64,000 nt of DNA from Anaerolineales bacterium. Its GTDB lineage: Bacteria; Chloroflexota; Anaerolineae; Anaerolineales; JABWBV01. Each line of letters begins with the position of its first letter. Position 1 is the first letter of the stretch. The position numbers and the translations under genes are program-made. Below, in pieces: positions 15,619 to 23,481 of this stretch. The notes beneath the pieces were generated by a model that saw nothing but the letters and a program-made list of their open reading frames with translations, was not told the origin of the DNA and did no database searches. The stretch spans positions 88,086 to 152,085 of the forward strand of contig JACKAX010000007.1 of assembly GCA_020634875.1 (NCBI GenBank). The letters run 5' to 3'.

Positions 15619-16593
15619 ATGACTGTCATTACCCTCCCCTACAATCCCCCTGCCCATCCGCACTTACGCCGGTTCGACTTGCGGCGCGACCTCGGCCCGG
15701 TGGCTGATCTTATCGAGTTATGTTTTTCCGATACGCTGGACGATGAAGGGCGGCGCTACATCCGTCACATGCGCGCCACCGCGCGGCGTTCTACTTTGCT
15801 GTCTTGGGCAGCGGTAGCGCAACAGAGTCTGGCCGCGGACTATTCGGGCTATGTATGGGAAGATGACGGGCGCGTGGTGGGGAATTTGAGTCATTTTACG
15901 ATGCCCGCGCGGGGCAAACGAATCTATTTGATCGCCAATGTCGCGGTCCACCCCGACTACCGGCAACGCGGCATCGCCCGCGCCATGACCGAAGCCGCTC
16001 TGGCCTATAGCCAGGAAAAGAAAGTAGACGCCACCTGGCTTCACGTCCGGGAAGAAAACGCCCCCGCTCATCATCTGTACCAGTCCCTGGGTTTTGTCGA
16101 ACGCACCCGCCGCACCACTTGGATCACCCAAAACGTGCCCGATATTGCCTCGTCGCTCGTTGGCCCGGTCGTCGGCCCCCGCCAACGGGATCACTGGCCC
16201 GAACAGGCCCACTGGTTTGAACAGATGCACCCCCCTGCGTTGGATTGGTACCTGCCCTTCCGACGCAATACCCTACGCCCAGGGCTGACCGGGCTGTTTT
16301 ACCGTTTTCTGGAAGACGCGCGGCTCAAACAATGGTCGGCCACCTGGCAGGGACAACTCTTGGGCGTTCTGGTCTGGCAACGGACCAGCGGCTCAACCGA
16401 CCGGCTTTGGCTGGGCACCCCGCCGGAATTTGAAGACACCGCCATCCCCGCTCTGCTTTCCTACGCCCGCTGGGAATTCCCTGCCCGGCGCAGGCTCAGC
16501 CTAGAATATCCCGCCGGACGCGGCACCGAAGCCTTCAAAACCTTCGGCTTCACGCCGGAACAAACCCTTATCTGGATGGAGCACCAGGCATGA
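15619..16593 (+). CDS. GNAT-family N-acetyltransferase
   Basis: 324 residues. Residues 20-165 hold a GNAT domain with the acetyl-CoA pyrophosphate loop VHPDYRQRGIARAM and the following LHVREENAPAHHLYQSLGF strand-helix. The C-terminal 150 residues look like a second, degenerate GNAT-like half. The start at 15619 follows TATAAT by 6 nt. The stop overlaps the ATG of the ABC ATPase (ATGA), so acetyltransferase and exporter are made together. The substrate is unknown. Pairing an acetyltransferase with an ABC-2 exporter suggests handling of a toxic or peptide-like compound (inference). Confidence 0.88.
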   Translation: MTVITLPYNPPAHPHLRRFDLRRDLGPVADLIELCFSDTLDDEGRRYIRHMRATARRSTLLSWAAVAQQSLAADYSGYVWEDDGRVVGNLSHFTMPARGKRIYLIANVAVHPDYRQRGIARAMTEAALAYSQEKKVDATWLHVREENAPAHHLYQSLGFVERTRRTTWITQNVPDIASSLVGPVVGPRQRDHWPEQAHWFEQMHPPALDWYLPFRRNTLRPGLTGLFYRFLEDARLKQWSATWQGQLLGVLVWQRTSGSTDRLWLGTPPEFEDTAIPALLSYARWEFPARRRLSLEYPAGRGTEAFKTFGFTPEQTLIWMEHQA

Positions 16594-17606
16594 AAACAAA
16601 CCCCTCTGCTCACGCCGTTCTCGTCGAAAACGTGAGCAAAAAATACCTCACCAAACAGCGCAAAGGCATCTTCAAATCCGAAACCCGCGAAGTTGAAGCG
16701 TTGCAAGGCGTTTCGCTGGACGTTCAACCCGGCGAAATCTTCGGGCTGCTCGGCCCCAACGGCGCAGGCAAAACGACCCTGATCAAAATCCTGACCACCC
16801 TCCTGCTCCCCACTGGCGGTGAAGCCTGGCTCAACGGCTACCACATCGAAAAAGACGCCAACAAAGTCCGTGCCAGCGTGGGCTGTATGCTGATGGGCGA
16901 ACGCGGCCTGTACTGGAAACTGACCGCCCGCGAAAACCTGATGTACTTCGGTGCCCTTTACCATCTCACCCCCGAGGCCCGCGTCCGCCGCACACAAGAA
17001 ATCATTGACCTGCTCGACCTGGGTGACCTCGCCGACCGCACCGTTGAAACGTATTCTTCCGGCCAAAAGATGAAACTCGCCTTCGGCAAAGCCCTCATCA
17101 ATGATGCCCCGCTATTGATCCTCGATGAACCCACGAACACCCTTGATGTCCCCTCCGCGAGCGAACTCCGCGCGACTGTCCGCCAGTTGAACGCCCAGGG
17201 CAAAACGATCATCTACACTACCCACATCATGGCCGAAGCTGAAACCCTGTGTGCGCGGGTCGCCATTATCGATCATGGCAAACTCCTCGCGAATGGCACC
17301 GTGTCCGAGTTAAAAGCCTCCCTCGGCAAAGATCAAATCACCCGCATCGAAGGCGTCATCCCCAGCCATGCGACCGAGGCCGTCCGCGCCCTCCCCATCG
17401 TCACCCAGGCCACCCTCAGCGCGGTGAACGGTCACAACCAACTGACCATCGTTTCCTCCAACGGCAAAAACACCCTCCCCCGCCTGATCGAAACCCTTGG
17501 CCAGCACGGCGCAACCATTCAAAAAATCACCCCCGAAGACGTAACCCTCGAAGACGTTTTCATCGCCAAAACCGGGCGCACGTTGGCGGAGGATACGAAG
17601 GTATAG
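16590..17606 (+). CDS. ABC-2 exporter ATP-binding subunit
   Basis: 338 residues. Walker A is GLLGPNGAGKTTLIK, the signature is TYSSGQKMKLAFGKAL, Walker B is PLLILDEPTNTLD and the switch His lies in YTTHIMAEAE. The C-terminal 110 residues form the extension typical of DrrA/NatA-like subunits. The signature SSGQK departs slightly from the common LSGGQ, as in many ABC-2 (DrrA-type) proteins. Powers the two permeases encoded downstream. The ATG overlaps the GNAT stop. Substrate unknown. Confidence 0.93.
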   Translation: MKTNPSAHAVLVENVSKKYLTKQRKGIFKSETREVEALQGVSLDVQPGEIFGLLGPNGAGKTTLIKILTTLLLPTGGEAWLNGYHIEKDANKVRASVGCMLMGERGLYWKLTARENLMYFGALYHLTPEARVRRTQEIIDLLDLGDLADRTVETYSSGQKMKLAFGKALINDAPLLILDEPTNTLDVPSASELRATVRQLNAQGKTIIYTTHIMAEAETLCARVAIIDHGKLLANGTVSELKASLGKDQITRIEGVIPSHATEAVRALPIVTQATLSAVNGHNQLTIVSSNGKNTLPRLIETLGQHGATIQKITPEDVTLEDVFIAKTGRTLAEDTKV

Positions 17607-17608
17607 GC

Positions 17609-17709
17609 AAGTAGATACGGTACACAAGGTAAATACTGTAAATAAGGTATCTACCTCGACCTCCCCTCTTTACCCTATCTACTCTATTTACCTTATTTAC
17701 TTTATTTAC
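17609..17709. repeat. GTAAATA/GTAGATA word repeats forming an imperfect inverted repeat
   Basis: The whole gap between ATPase and first permease consists of variants of GGTAAATA, GTAAATAAGG and GTAGATA. The left half (from about 17630) is the imperfect reverse complement of the right half (to 17709). Related words recur at 22616-22652. It may form a hairpin in the operon mRNA. Confidence 0.6.
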
Positions 17710-17710
17710 C

Positions 17711-18562
17711 ATGTCTACTTCTACAGCCCCCTCCCTCCGTTCCCATTTGGCCGTCACCCTCGCCAGCGCCAAAATGCGGCTGATCACGATCACCCGCTAC
17801 CCCGGCCAGCTTTTCACCGACATCATCATCCCCATCGTCTTTGCCGCGATGCCGATCTTGTTGGGCCGCGCCAGCGGGGGTGCCGATGCCGCCGAAGTGT
17901 TCAAACAGAACACCGGCACAGATAACTACGTCGGATATATGCTCATCGGGGCCAGCGTGTTTGGCATGGTTTCATTTGCCTTCTGGCACGTAGCCTACTG
18001 GCTCCGCTGGGAGATGGAAACCGGCACCCTCGAAGCGTTGTACCTCACCCCCACCGGACGCATTTGGATCGCTGGAGGAACCGCTCTGTACAGCATGATC
18101 CGCTCGATCTTTTCGGCGCTCATCGCCTATTTTCTCGGCTCGTGGATTTTAGGGTCAAATCCGTTTCAGGGCGAACTCCTGATCGCCTTTGTGTTCATCA
18201 TGGTCGGCATGATCCCACTGTATGGGATGACGTTGTTGTTTGGCGCGGTCATTTTGAAACTCAAAGAAGCTAACGCCCTCATCAACCTCATGCAATGGGG
18301 CGTCAACTTTCTGATGGGTGTCTTTTTCCCGATCACGATCCTGCCCCCGTTCATCCGGTTCATCGCCCTGCTTTTCCCCCCCACCTGGATGACGAACGGC
18401 GTGCGCTCCGCTCTGCTGGGCATCGGCTTCTTCTTTGGCAAGTGGTACCTTGACCTCGCTGTCTTATGGGCGTTCCTGCTTGTGGCCCCGTTGGTCGGTT
18501 ATTGGGTCTTTATGAAAGTGGAAAACGGCGTCCGGCGAAATGAAGGCGTTGGGCAGTTTTAA
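17711..18562 (+). CDS. ABC-2 type permease, subunit 1
   Basis: 283 residues with six hydrophobic helices (for example IIIPIVFAAMPILLG, GYMLIGASVFGMVSFAFWHVAYWL, FIMVGMIPLYGMTLLFGAVIL) and the cytoplasmic loop MRLITITRYPGQLFTDI typical of ABC-2 membrane proteins. The EMETGTLEALYLTPT segment is the coupling-helix motif that contacts the ATPase. The second permease follows after 12 nt. No Shine-Dalgarno is visible; the ATG follows a repeat of TATTTAC. Confidence 0.92.
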   Translation: MSTSTAPSLRSHLAVTLASAKMRLITITRYPGQLFTDIIIPIVFAAMPILLGRASGGADAAEVFKQNTGTDNYVGYMLIGASVFGMVSFAFWHVAYWLRWEMETGTLEALYLTPTGRIWIAGGTALYSMIRSIFSALIAYFLGSWILGSNPFQGELLIAFVFIMVGMIPLYGMTLLFGAVILKLKEANALINLMQWGVNFLMGVFFPITILPPFIRFIALLFPPTWMTNGVRSALLGIGFFFGKWYLDLAVLWAFLLVAPLVGYWVFMKVENGVRRNEGVGQF

Positions 18563-18574
18563 AGGATCAACCTG

Positions 18575-19420
18575 ATGCAATCTTCTCTCCCCACTCTTTC
18601 TGGCATCAACGCCACCTGGTCCGCTTTTTGGGCGATGGTCAAAAAAGAACTCATCGTTATGGCCCGGTACCCCGTGCAATTTGTGACCTCGTTCTTGCAA
18701 GTCTTTATCATCATCGCGGTGCTTGCTCTCTCCGCAACGATGTTTTCAAAAGGGGCCATTGATGAAAGCACGAACACGTCTGGCGTTGTTGCGTATGGGT
18801 TTGTCCTCTTCCTGTTCCTCAGCGACACCTTGTGGACGATTGGCGTGAACGTGCGCCACGAACAAGTGCAGGGCACGCTCGAACAACTGTACCTCGCCCC
18901 AGCCAGCAAATTCGCCAATCTGGTCTCCCGGGTGATGAACTTGCTGATTTGGACGGGCGCGATTTCCATCGTCTCCACTTTAGGCCTGGCCGCGATATTG
19001 GGCAAGCTCCCCTTCAAAAACCCCCTGCTTGGGCTGTTTCTGCTCCTGATGTCTTTAAGTGGCACGTTCGGCATCGGATTTGCGTTTGCCGCCCTCACCC
19101 TGCGGATCAAAGAAACCGCACAAACCGTCGCCAACCTTGCACAGTTTGCCTTCATGATTTTCTGTGCCTGTTTCTTCCCTTTTTCGGCCTTACCGACCCC
19201 ACTTTTGTACTTTTCCAAACTAATTCCCCTATCCTACAGCGTGGACATCTTCCGCTCAACCCTGATGGGCTACCCCGCGGGCTTCCCCGAACTTGCCCCA
19301 GCTAGTGTCGAAATCGTCATTGTGACCACATTCGGCATCCTCATGCCCTTCCTTGGGTACTGGCTCTATCGAAAAGCAGAAGACCAAGCCCGTCATTCCG
19401 GCAGTTTGGCTCAATTCTAA
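18575..19420 (+). CDS. ABC-2 type permease, subunit 2
   Basis: 281 residues, a paralogue of the preceding permease with the same plan: VKKELIVMARYPVQFVTS as the N-terminal cytoplasmic elbow, six helices, and HEQVQGTLEQLYLAPAS as the coupling motif. Together with the ATPase the two permeases would make a heteromeric exporter. The C-terminal GYWLYRKAEDQARHSGSLAQF mirrors VENGVRRNEGVGQF of subunit 1. Confidence 0.92.
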   Translation: MQSSLPTLSGINATWSAFWAMVKKELIVMARYPVQFVTSFLQVFIIIAVLALSATMFSKGAIDESTNTSGVVAYGFVLFLFLSDTLWTIGVNVRHEQVQGTLEQLYLAPASKFANLVSRVMNLLIWTGAISIVSTLGLAAILGKLPFKNPLLGLFLLLMSLSGTFGIGFAFAALTLRIKETAQTVANLAQFAFMIFCACFFPFSALPTPLLYFSKLIPLSYSVDIFRSTLMGYPAGFPELAPASVEIVIVTTFGILMPFLGYWLYRKAEDQARHSGSLAQF

Positions 19421-19447
19421 TCATTTTCCTCCGCTTCCCGAAAGAAT

Positions 19448-19491
19448 GGCATTCGTACCTCAGAAATGAGCGCTCAAATCGGACGAATGCC
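19448..19491. promoter_or_regulatory. Inverted repeat upstream of the SHOCT-like gene
   Basis: Perfect 9-base arms GGCATTCGT (19448-19456) and ACGAATGCC (19483-19491) are separated by 26 nt. There is no T-tract, so an RNA structure or protein-binding site is more likely than a terminator. Confidence 0.5.
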
Positions 19492-19554
19492 TTCCCTCAT
19501 AAGCGAATAAATAACAAATAATCAACAACAAATATCAAACAAAGGAGATTCCCC

Positions 19555-19968
19555 ATGAATACCGAAGAACGCCTCAAAATTCTCGAAATGATCGCTAACC
19601 AACAAGTAACCCCCGAAGAGGGCGCGCGCTTGCTGGAAGCTGTCGGCACGGCGGCCCCTGCGCCCGCTCTAACCCCTGCGCCTGCCCCCAAACCCGTTGT
19701 TGCCCCATCCCCCATCTCCACCTCCAATGGTGAGGGCGCAAAACGGCTTCGTATCCACGTTGTGGAAGGCACCGGGACGAAAGTAAATGTCAACCTGCCC
19801 CTCAGCCTGATGGAAGTTGGCCTGCGCTTTGGCGGACGCTTCGTGGATGAACTGAAGGATTTCGACAGTGAAATTCAAATGCTGATGGAAGCCGTTCGCC
19901 ACGATGTCACCGGCAAGATCGTAGAAGTGGACGACGAAGACTCGCACGTTGAAATTTACATAGAATAG
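19555..19968 (+). CDS. SHOCT-like N-terminal domain protein
   Basis: 137 residues with a strong Shine-Dalgarno (AAAGGAGATTCCCC). The N-terminus TEERLKILEMIANQQVTPEEGARLLEAV is the short helical domain also found at the start of YvlB/LiaX-type proteins. A Pro/Ala linker follows (APAPALTPAPAPKPVV), then a C-terminal domain with KVNVNLPLSLMEVGLRFGG, another recurring motif of that group. Such proteins are linked to envelope-stress responses in Firmicutes. Here it ends an ABC exporter operon, which fits a membrane-stress theme (inference). The C-terminus is acidic. Confidence 0.8.
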   Translation: MNTEERLKILEMIANQQVTPEEGARLLEAVGTAAPAPALTPAPAPKPVVAPSPISTSNGEGAKRLRIHVVEGTGTKVNVNLPLSLMEVGLRFGGRFVDELKDFDSEIQMLMEAVRHDVTGKIVEVDDEDSHVEIYIE

Positions 19969-19992
19969 CGTGAAGGGTTTTCCATTCGCCGT

Positions 19993-20040
19993 CTGGTCTC
20001 CTGAATTCCCCTTGCAGAACTCGGGAGACCAGTTTTCATT
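19993..20040 (+). terminator. Terminator of the ABC exporter operon
   Basis: CTGGTCTCC (19993-20001) pairs with GGAGACCAG (20024-20032), followed by TTTTCATTTTC. The loop is long (22 nt). Confidence 0.6.
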
Positions 20041-20097
20041 TTCTTTCAAAGAGTCAAAAACCCTCAACAGGCAAACATTTCGCTTTCTGGAGGACCA

Positions 20098-21474
20098 ATG
20101 GAACAAAAAACACGACGCCCCGCCGGAATGGTGGGCTTCACCACAATTTGGTTGGGACAAATCATCTCTGTCCTCGCCACGAACATGACCGGGTTTGCGC
20201 TCACGATTTGGGCCTATGAGAAAACCGGGCAGGCTACCGCCCTCGCACTGGTACAGGTTTTTTTCATCACCCCCTTCCTGATCATGTCCCCCATCGCAGG
20301 CGTGATGGTGGATCGGTACAACCGCAAAACGATGATGGCGGTCAGCGATATTGGGGCCGGGGTAGCGACAATCATCATCCTGATACTCAACGCAATGGGA
20401 GTATTGCAAGTATGGCATTTGTACATTGCCGCCGCCATTCAAGGAACGTTCAACACCTTCCAGTGGCCTGCCTACTCCTCCGCCATCAGCTTAATGGTGC
20501 CGAAAGAACAATACGGGCGCGTGAATGGGATGATGGCTCTGGTCGAAATGGGCCCGGGCGTCCTTGCCCCCATGCTTGCGGGGGCACTGCTCCCGTTCAT
20601 CGGCCTGACCGGAATTTTGACCGTTGACGTTGTGACCTTTATCCTCGCGGTGGGTGCGTTGATGGTCGTGTTCATTCCCCAACCCAAACAAACGGCTGAG
20701 GGTAAACAGGCCGAGGGCAACCTGTGGAAAGAAGCAGCGTACGGCTTTCGCTACATTTTTTCACGGCCAAGCTTATTGGGTTTGCAATTGGTATTCTTCT
20801 TTGGCAATTTCTTCGCGGGCATCGGGCAGGCGGTTATTGCCCCCATGATCCTGGCTCGGACGGGCAACAATGAACTGATTTTCGGCTCGGTTCAGTCCAT
20901 CGGCGCGATTGGGGGCATTATCGGCGGGGTGGCGATGAGTGCATGGGGCGGGTTCAAACGTCGGGTACATGGTGTCCTCGCAGGGTGGCTCTTTTCCGGG
21001 ATCATGATCACTATTTTTGGTTGGGGAACCAATGTTTGGGTGTGGGGCGCTGCCTTTTTCCTGAGCGCCCTGCCTATCGCGATTATCAATGGGTCAAATC
21101 AGGCGATTTGGCAAGCTAAAGTCGCCCCCGATTTGCAAGGGCGCGTGTTCTCCGCCCGGCGGTTGATCGCCTGGTTTTCCAATCCGCTGACCCCTATCAT
21201 CGGCGGCACCCTGGCCGATTACGTGCTCGAACCTGCCATGCGCGAGGGTGGTAGCCTGACCCACACATTCGGTTGGCTCACGGGTGTTGGTCCCGGCGCG
21301 GGGATGGCGTTGATCGTGATGACCGCCGGATTGCTATCCGGAGCCGTCGGGTTATTGGGGTATTTCTTTCCTGCTGTGCGTGATGCCGAAGATTTGCTCC
21401 CCGATCATAAACAGGACTCGGCAAGTGAAGCAGTTACAGAACACGGGGATACAGCGGAAAGCATACCTGCTTAA
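20098..21474 (+). CDS. MFS exporter (MFS_3/MefA-like)
   Basis: 458 residues, 12 predicted helices, Shine-Dalgarno GGAGG 4 nt upstream of the ATG. The loop 2-3 motif DRYNRKTMMAVSD is the MFS signature, and TIWLGQIISVLATNMTGFALTIWAYEKTG is typical of the MefA/enterobactin-exporter branch. It is clearly paralogous to the gene at 61365-62666: both carry NQAIWQAKVxPDxQGRVF and the C-terminal Gly-x-GPxAGMAL...YxxPxVRxxEDxLPDH. Expected to export a small hydrophobic compound by proton antiport. Substrate unknown. Confidence 0.9.
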   Translation: MEQKTRRPAGMVGFTTIWLGQIISVLATNMTGFALTIWAYEKTGQATALALVQVFFITPFLIMSPIAGVMVDRYNRKTMMAVSDIGAGVATIIILILNAMGVLQVWHLYIAAAIQGTFNTFQWPAYSSAISLMVPKEQYGRVNGMMALVEMGPGVLAPMLAGALLPFIGLTGILTVDVVTFILAVGALMVVFIPQPKQTAEGKQAEGNLWKEAAYGFRYIFSRPSLLGLQLVFFFGNFFAGIGQAVIAPMILARTGNNELIFGSVQSIGAIGGIIGGVAMSAWGGFKRRVHGVLAGWLFSGIMITIFGWGTNVWVWGAAFFLSALPIAIINGSNQAIWQAKVAPDLQGRVFSARRLIAWFSNPLTPIIGGTLADYVLEPAMREGGSLTHTFGWLTGVGPGAGMALIVMTAGLLSGAVGLLGYFFPAVRDAEDLLPDHKQDSASEAVTEHGDTAESIPA

Positions 21475-21489
21475 AAGATTATTGATTTC

Positions 21490-21527
21490 GAAAAAACGCC
21501 CACCCTGAACAGGGTGGGCGTTTTTTT
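21490..21527 (+). terminator. Terminator of the MFS gene
   Basis: AAACGCCCACCCTG and CAGGGTGGGCGTTT form a perfect stem followed by a T run. Confidence 0.9.
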
Positions 21528-21542
21528 CGATCTGTATCCTTA

Positions 21543-21587
21543 AACGTTGACCGCCAGGGTGAGGGGGGCACCCTGGCGGTCAACGTT
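21543..21587. repeat. Perfect 19-bp inverted repeat, 7-nt loop
   Basis: Left arm 21543-21561 (AACGTTGACCGCCAGGGTG) and right arm 21569-21587 are exact reverse complements around a G-rich loop. No T-tract follows; TATAAT begins 3 nt later at 21591. It comes straight after a normal terminator, so it is probably not needed for termination. Confidence 0.75.
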
Positions 21588-21673
21588 GGATATAATACAA
21601 CGAACCGACCTTTTTGGCAAGGGTATTACTGGAAATTTGCCGAAAACTCCCTAAATTACTTATTCGGATATGG

Positions 21674-21679
21674 TAAACT
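21674..21679 (+). promoter_or_regulatory. -10 box of the leaderless sucrase/ferredoxin-like gene
   Basis: TAAACT lies 6 nt before the ATG at 21686, the same spacing as for murJ, tlyA and ksgA. TATAAT at 21591-21596 is an alternative, longer-leader promoter. Confidence 0.5.
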
Positions 21680-21685
21680 CCCAAT

Positions 21686-22621
21686 ATGCTGAAAACTCTT
21701 CCTACCTGCTCGACCAGTTCCCGCGAAGCCAGGGAACAATTATTTGGAACTGCCACGCGCACCGATTATTGGCTTATGTTGGAAGTCCCGCACCCCTGGG
21801 GGCAGAAGGCGTTCGAAGAATGTGACTTGCCCGCAGCGGTTAAAGCCCATCTCAACACAGCCTTAAAAACTCGCCCAAACTCCCGCCTGCAATTGATCAA
21901 ACAAGGCTCGGGGTTTTCAGGAGAAGGTATCGCTTTTTTTGTCGCCGTTAACCACGAGGAACAACCGAATGTGTACGAATTCCGGCTGTCGAAATATGAA
22001 GATTTGCTCGACCTGGATATTCCCGGCATTTTTGCCGAACGTGAGGAATTCTGGAAACACGATCGGAAAGAACCGCTGTTCCTGGTGTGTACGAACGGGA
22101 AACGTGATCCGTGCTGTGCCCGGTACGGGACACCGTTGTTTGACGTTTTACGCGCCCACGCGGGCGATGCAGTCTGGCAAACGACCCATTTGGGCGGGCA
22201 CCGGTTCGCCGCGACCCTGGCAACGCTCCCGCATGGGGTGTTTTACGGGTACGTGGCCGCGGAAGACGTTCCCATGATCGTGGACGCGCAACGCGCGGGA
22301 CAGGTGCATCTACCCCGGTTTCGCGGGCGCTCGTGTTATGAAGAGCATGTCCAGGCTGCGGCCACTTTTCTACGCCAACAAACCAGGTTACTTGATCTGT
22401 ACCGATTCAAGTTGACTGAAATTTCGGAACTTACACCCAATGAGTGGACATTTCGCTTTCATGATTTGCTAACACAAGAAACGTATTGCGTGCAAGTGCG
22501 CCGTGAACCAGCGCCTGTTGAAGTGCTCAAAAGTTGTAGCGAGGAGGCTCCGGTACGCTTGACGCAATTTAAGCTGGTAGATTATGCGAATTATGGGGTT
22601 GTGGGAGAGTATACAGGGTAA
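21686..22621 (+). CDS. Sucrase/ferredoxin-like family protein
   Basis: 311 residues. The middle carries the Suc_Fer-like signature: FLVCTNGKRDPCCARYGTPLFDVL followed by WQTTHLGGHRFAATLATLPHGVFYGYV. The family has a thioredoxin-like ferredoxin fold, and these Cys/His residues are its likely Fe-S ligands. Residues 240-311 form an additional C-terminal beta-rich domain. The 'sucrase' label is historical and no sugar hydrolase motif is present. It is probably a cytoplasmic electron carrier. The start is set by the -10 box 6 nt upstream. Confidence 0.85.
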   Translation: MLKTLPTCSTSSREAREQLFGTATRTDYWLMLEVPHPWGQKAFEECDLPAAVKAHLNTALKTRPNSRLQLIKQGSGFSGEGIAFFVAVNHEEQPNVYEFRLSKYEDLLDLDIPGIFAEREEFWKHDRKEPLFLVCTNGKRDPCCARYGTPLFDVLRAHAGDAVWQTTHLGGHRFAATLATLPHGVFYGYVAAEDVPMIVDAQRAGQVHLPRFRGRSCYEEHVQAAATFLRQQTRLLDLYRFKLTEISELTPNEWTFRFHDLLTQETYCVQVRREPAPVEVLKSCSEEAPVRLTQFKLVDYANYGVVGEYTG

Positions 22622-22652
22622 ATGTAGATAGGGTAAATAGGGTAGACAGGTA
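22616..22652. repeat. GTAGATA/GTAAATA word repeat
   Basis: Contains GTAGATAGGGTAAATAGGG, the same vocabulary as the ABC operon gap at 17609-17709. Confidence 0.5.
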
Positions 22653-22662
22653 AACTTAAAGC

Positions 22663-22689
22663 AAAAAGCCCCGTTGAACGGGGCTTTTT
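22663..22689 (+). terminator. Terminator of the sucrase/ferredoxin-like gene
   Basis: AAAAAGCCCCGTT and AACGGGGCTTTTT form a perfect 12-13-bp stem with a short loop. Confidence 0.9.
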
Positions 22690-23026
22690 GTTGGGTTCCC
22701 AAGAGGAGGTTTGAAAGAGGATGGAAATTCAGCTATTTTTTTTATCGTTTTCCACATAAGGATTGTACCATACGCCGGGGATTAATTTTTTTTTAATCCC
22801 GTCAATTTTTGCGGATGATTTTTGCAAGATTTCCGAATTGGGGAAATCCACAAAAACACGCCAACAATAATTAAATTTCCAAATCCCATGATGGGATTCC
22901 CCAAAGCAGATGAACGGGGTACGCTTTTGGAAAATTTACGGCATTTGGGAAAAAGCCCACAGCACACACATTTTAGAAAAAGCGGCATTTTTATCGGGAA
23001 TTCTCATATCGCGCCTTCGGAAAGAT

Positions 23027-23074
23027 GTAGGGCAAGATTTCATCTTGCCACAGCAATTTACAAAATTGCGCTAC
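23027..23074. repeat. GTAG...CTAC palindromic repeat, copy 3
   Basis: GTAG (23027-23030) and CTAC (23071-23074) bound two consecutive internal hairpins (GGCAAGAT...ATCTTGCC and GCAATTT...AAATTGC). REP-like edges. Confidence 0.6.
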
Positions 23075-23129
23075 ATGCTCGATACCGGGCACGCATTTTC
23101 CAATAAAAGTTTGTAAAAGAAAAACTTCT

Positions 23130-23156
23130 GTAGGGCGAATTGGCAATTCGCGCTAC
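23130..23156. repeat. GTAG...CTAC palindromic repeat, copy 4
   Basis: GTAG-GGCGAATT-GGC-AATTCGC-GCTAC, a 27-nt simple REP-like hairpin about 55 bp from copy 3. Confidence 0.65.
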
Positions 23157-23211
23157 ATACGGATTAATCCCTTTACAACGCCTGATATGCCTGTGATCTG
23201 CGGCATTTGGC

Positions 23212-23331
23212 TTTTCGCTGGAATATCGCCGACGAAAAACCGAGTTTTGCCTTTCTAGCAGGATGAACCTGCTTTTAAGGAGCCTTTTCTAGCAAGGAAC
23301 CACCGCTTTCAGCGAAAAAACTCGGTTTTTC
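23212..23331. promoter_or_regulatory. Crossing inverted repeats: alternative-fold or pseudoknot candidate
   Basis: Arm A TTTTCGCTG (23212-23220) pairs with C CAGCGAAAA (23310-23318). Arm B GAAAAACCGAGTTTT (23234-23248) pairs perfectly over 15 nt with D (23317-23331). Order A-B-C-D means the pairings cross. An inner hairpin AGCAGG/CCTGCT sits at 23257-23273. It could be a structured RNA or a small mobile palindrome; the strand is unknown. Confidence 0.55.
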
Positions 23332-23481
23332 AGGGGTGGTACGTCAGGTAATCCCATGAAAAACAAACATTCAATTTTTAAAGATCAATGCGGTGAGAAA
23401 TCCTGGGAGGGCGGGAACCGATGAAAACTTCTTCGCGAAATTTTCAAAAAAGCCCTCCCAGGAGCACTCACACCTCACGTT

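Larger units (their letters stand above)
22700..23210. other. Gene-free AT-rich stretch with palindromes
   Basis: No convincing gene: short open frames here lack start signals, family motifs and normal codon use. It holds two GTAG...CTAC palindromes, described separately, and leads into the inverted-repeat cluster at 23212-23331. Confidence 0.6.

Noticed and set aside
22822..23106. Possible small gene of 94 codons
   Set aside because: No start signal, no recognisable motif, and it runs through a palindromic repeat.
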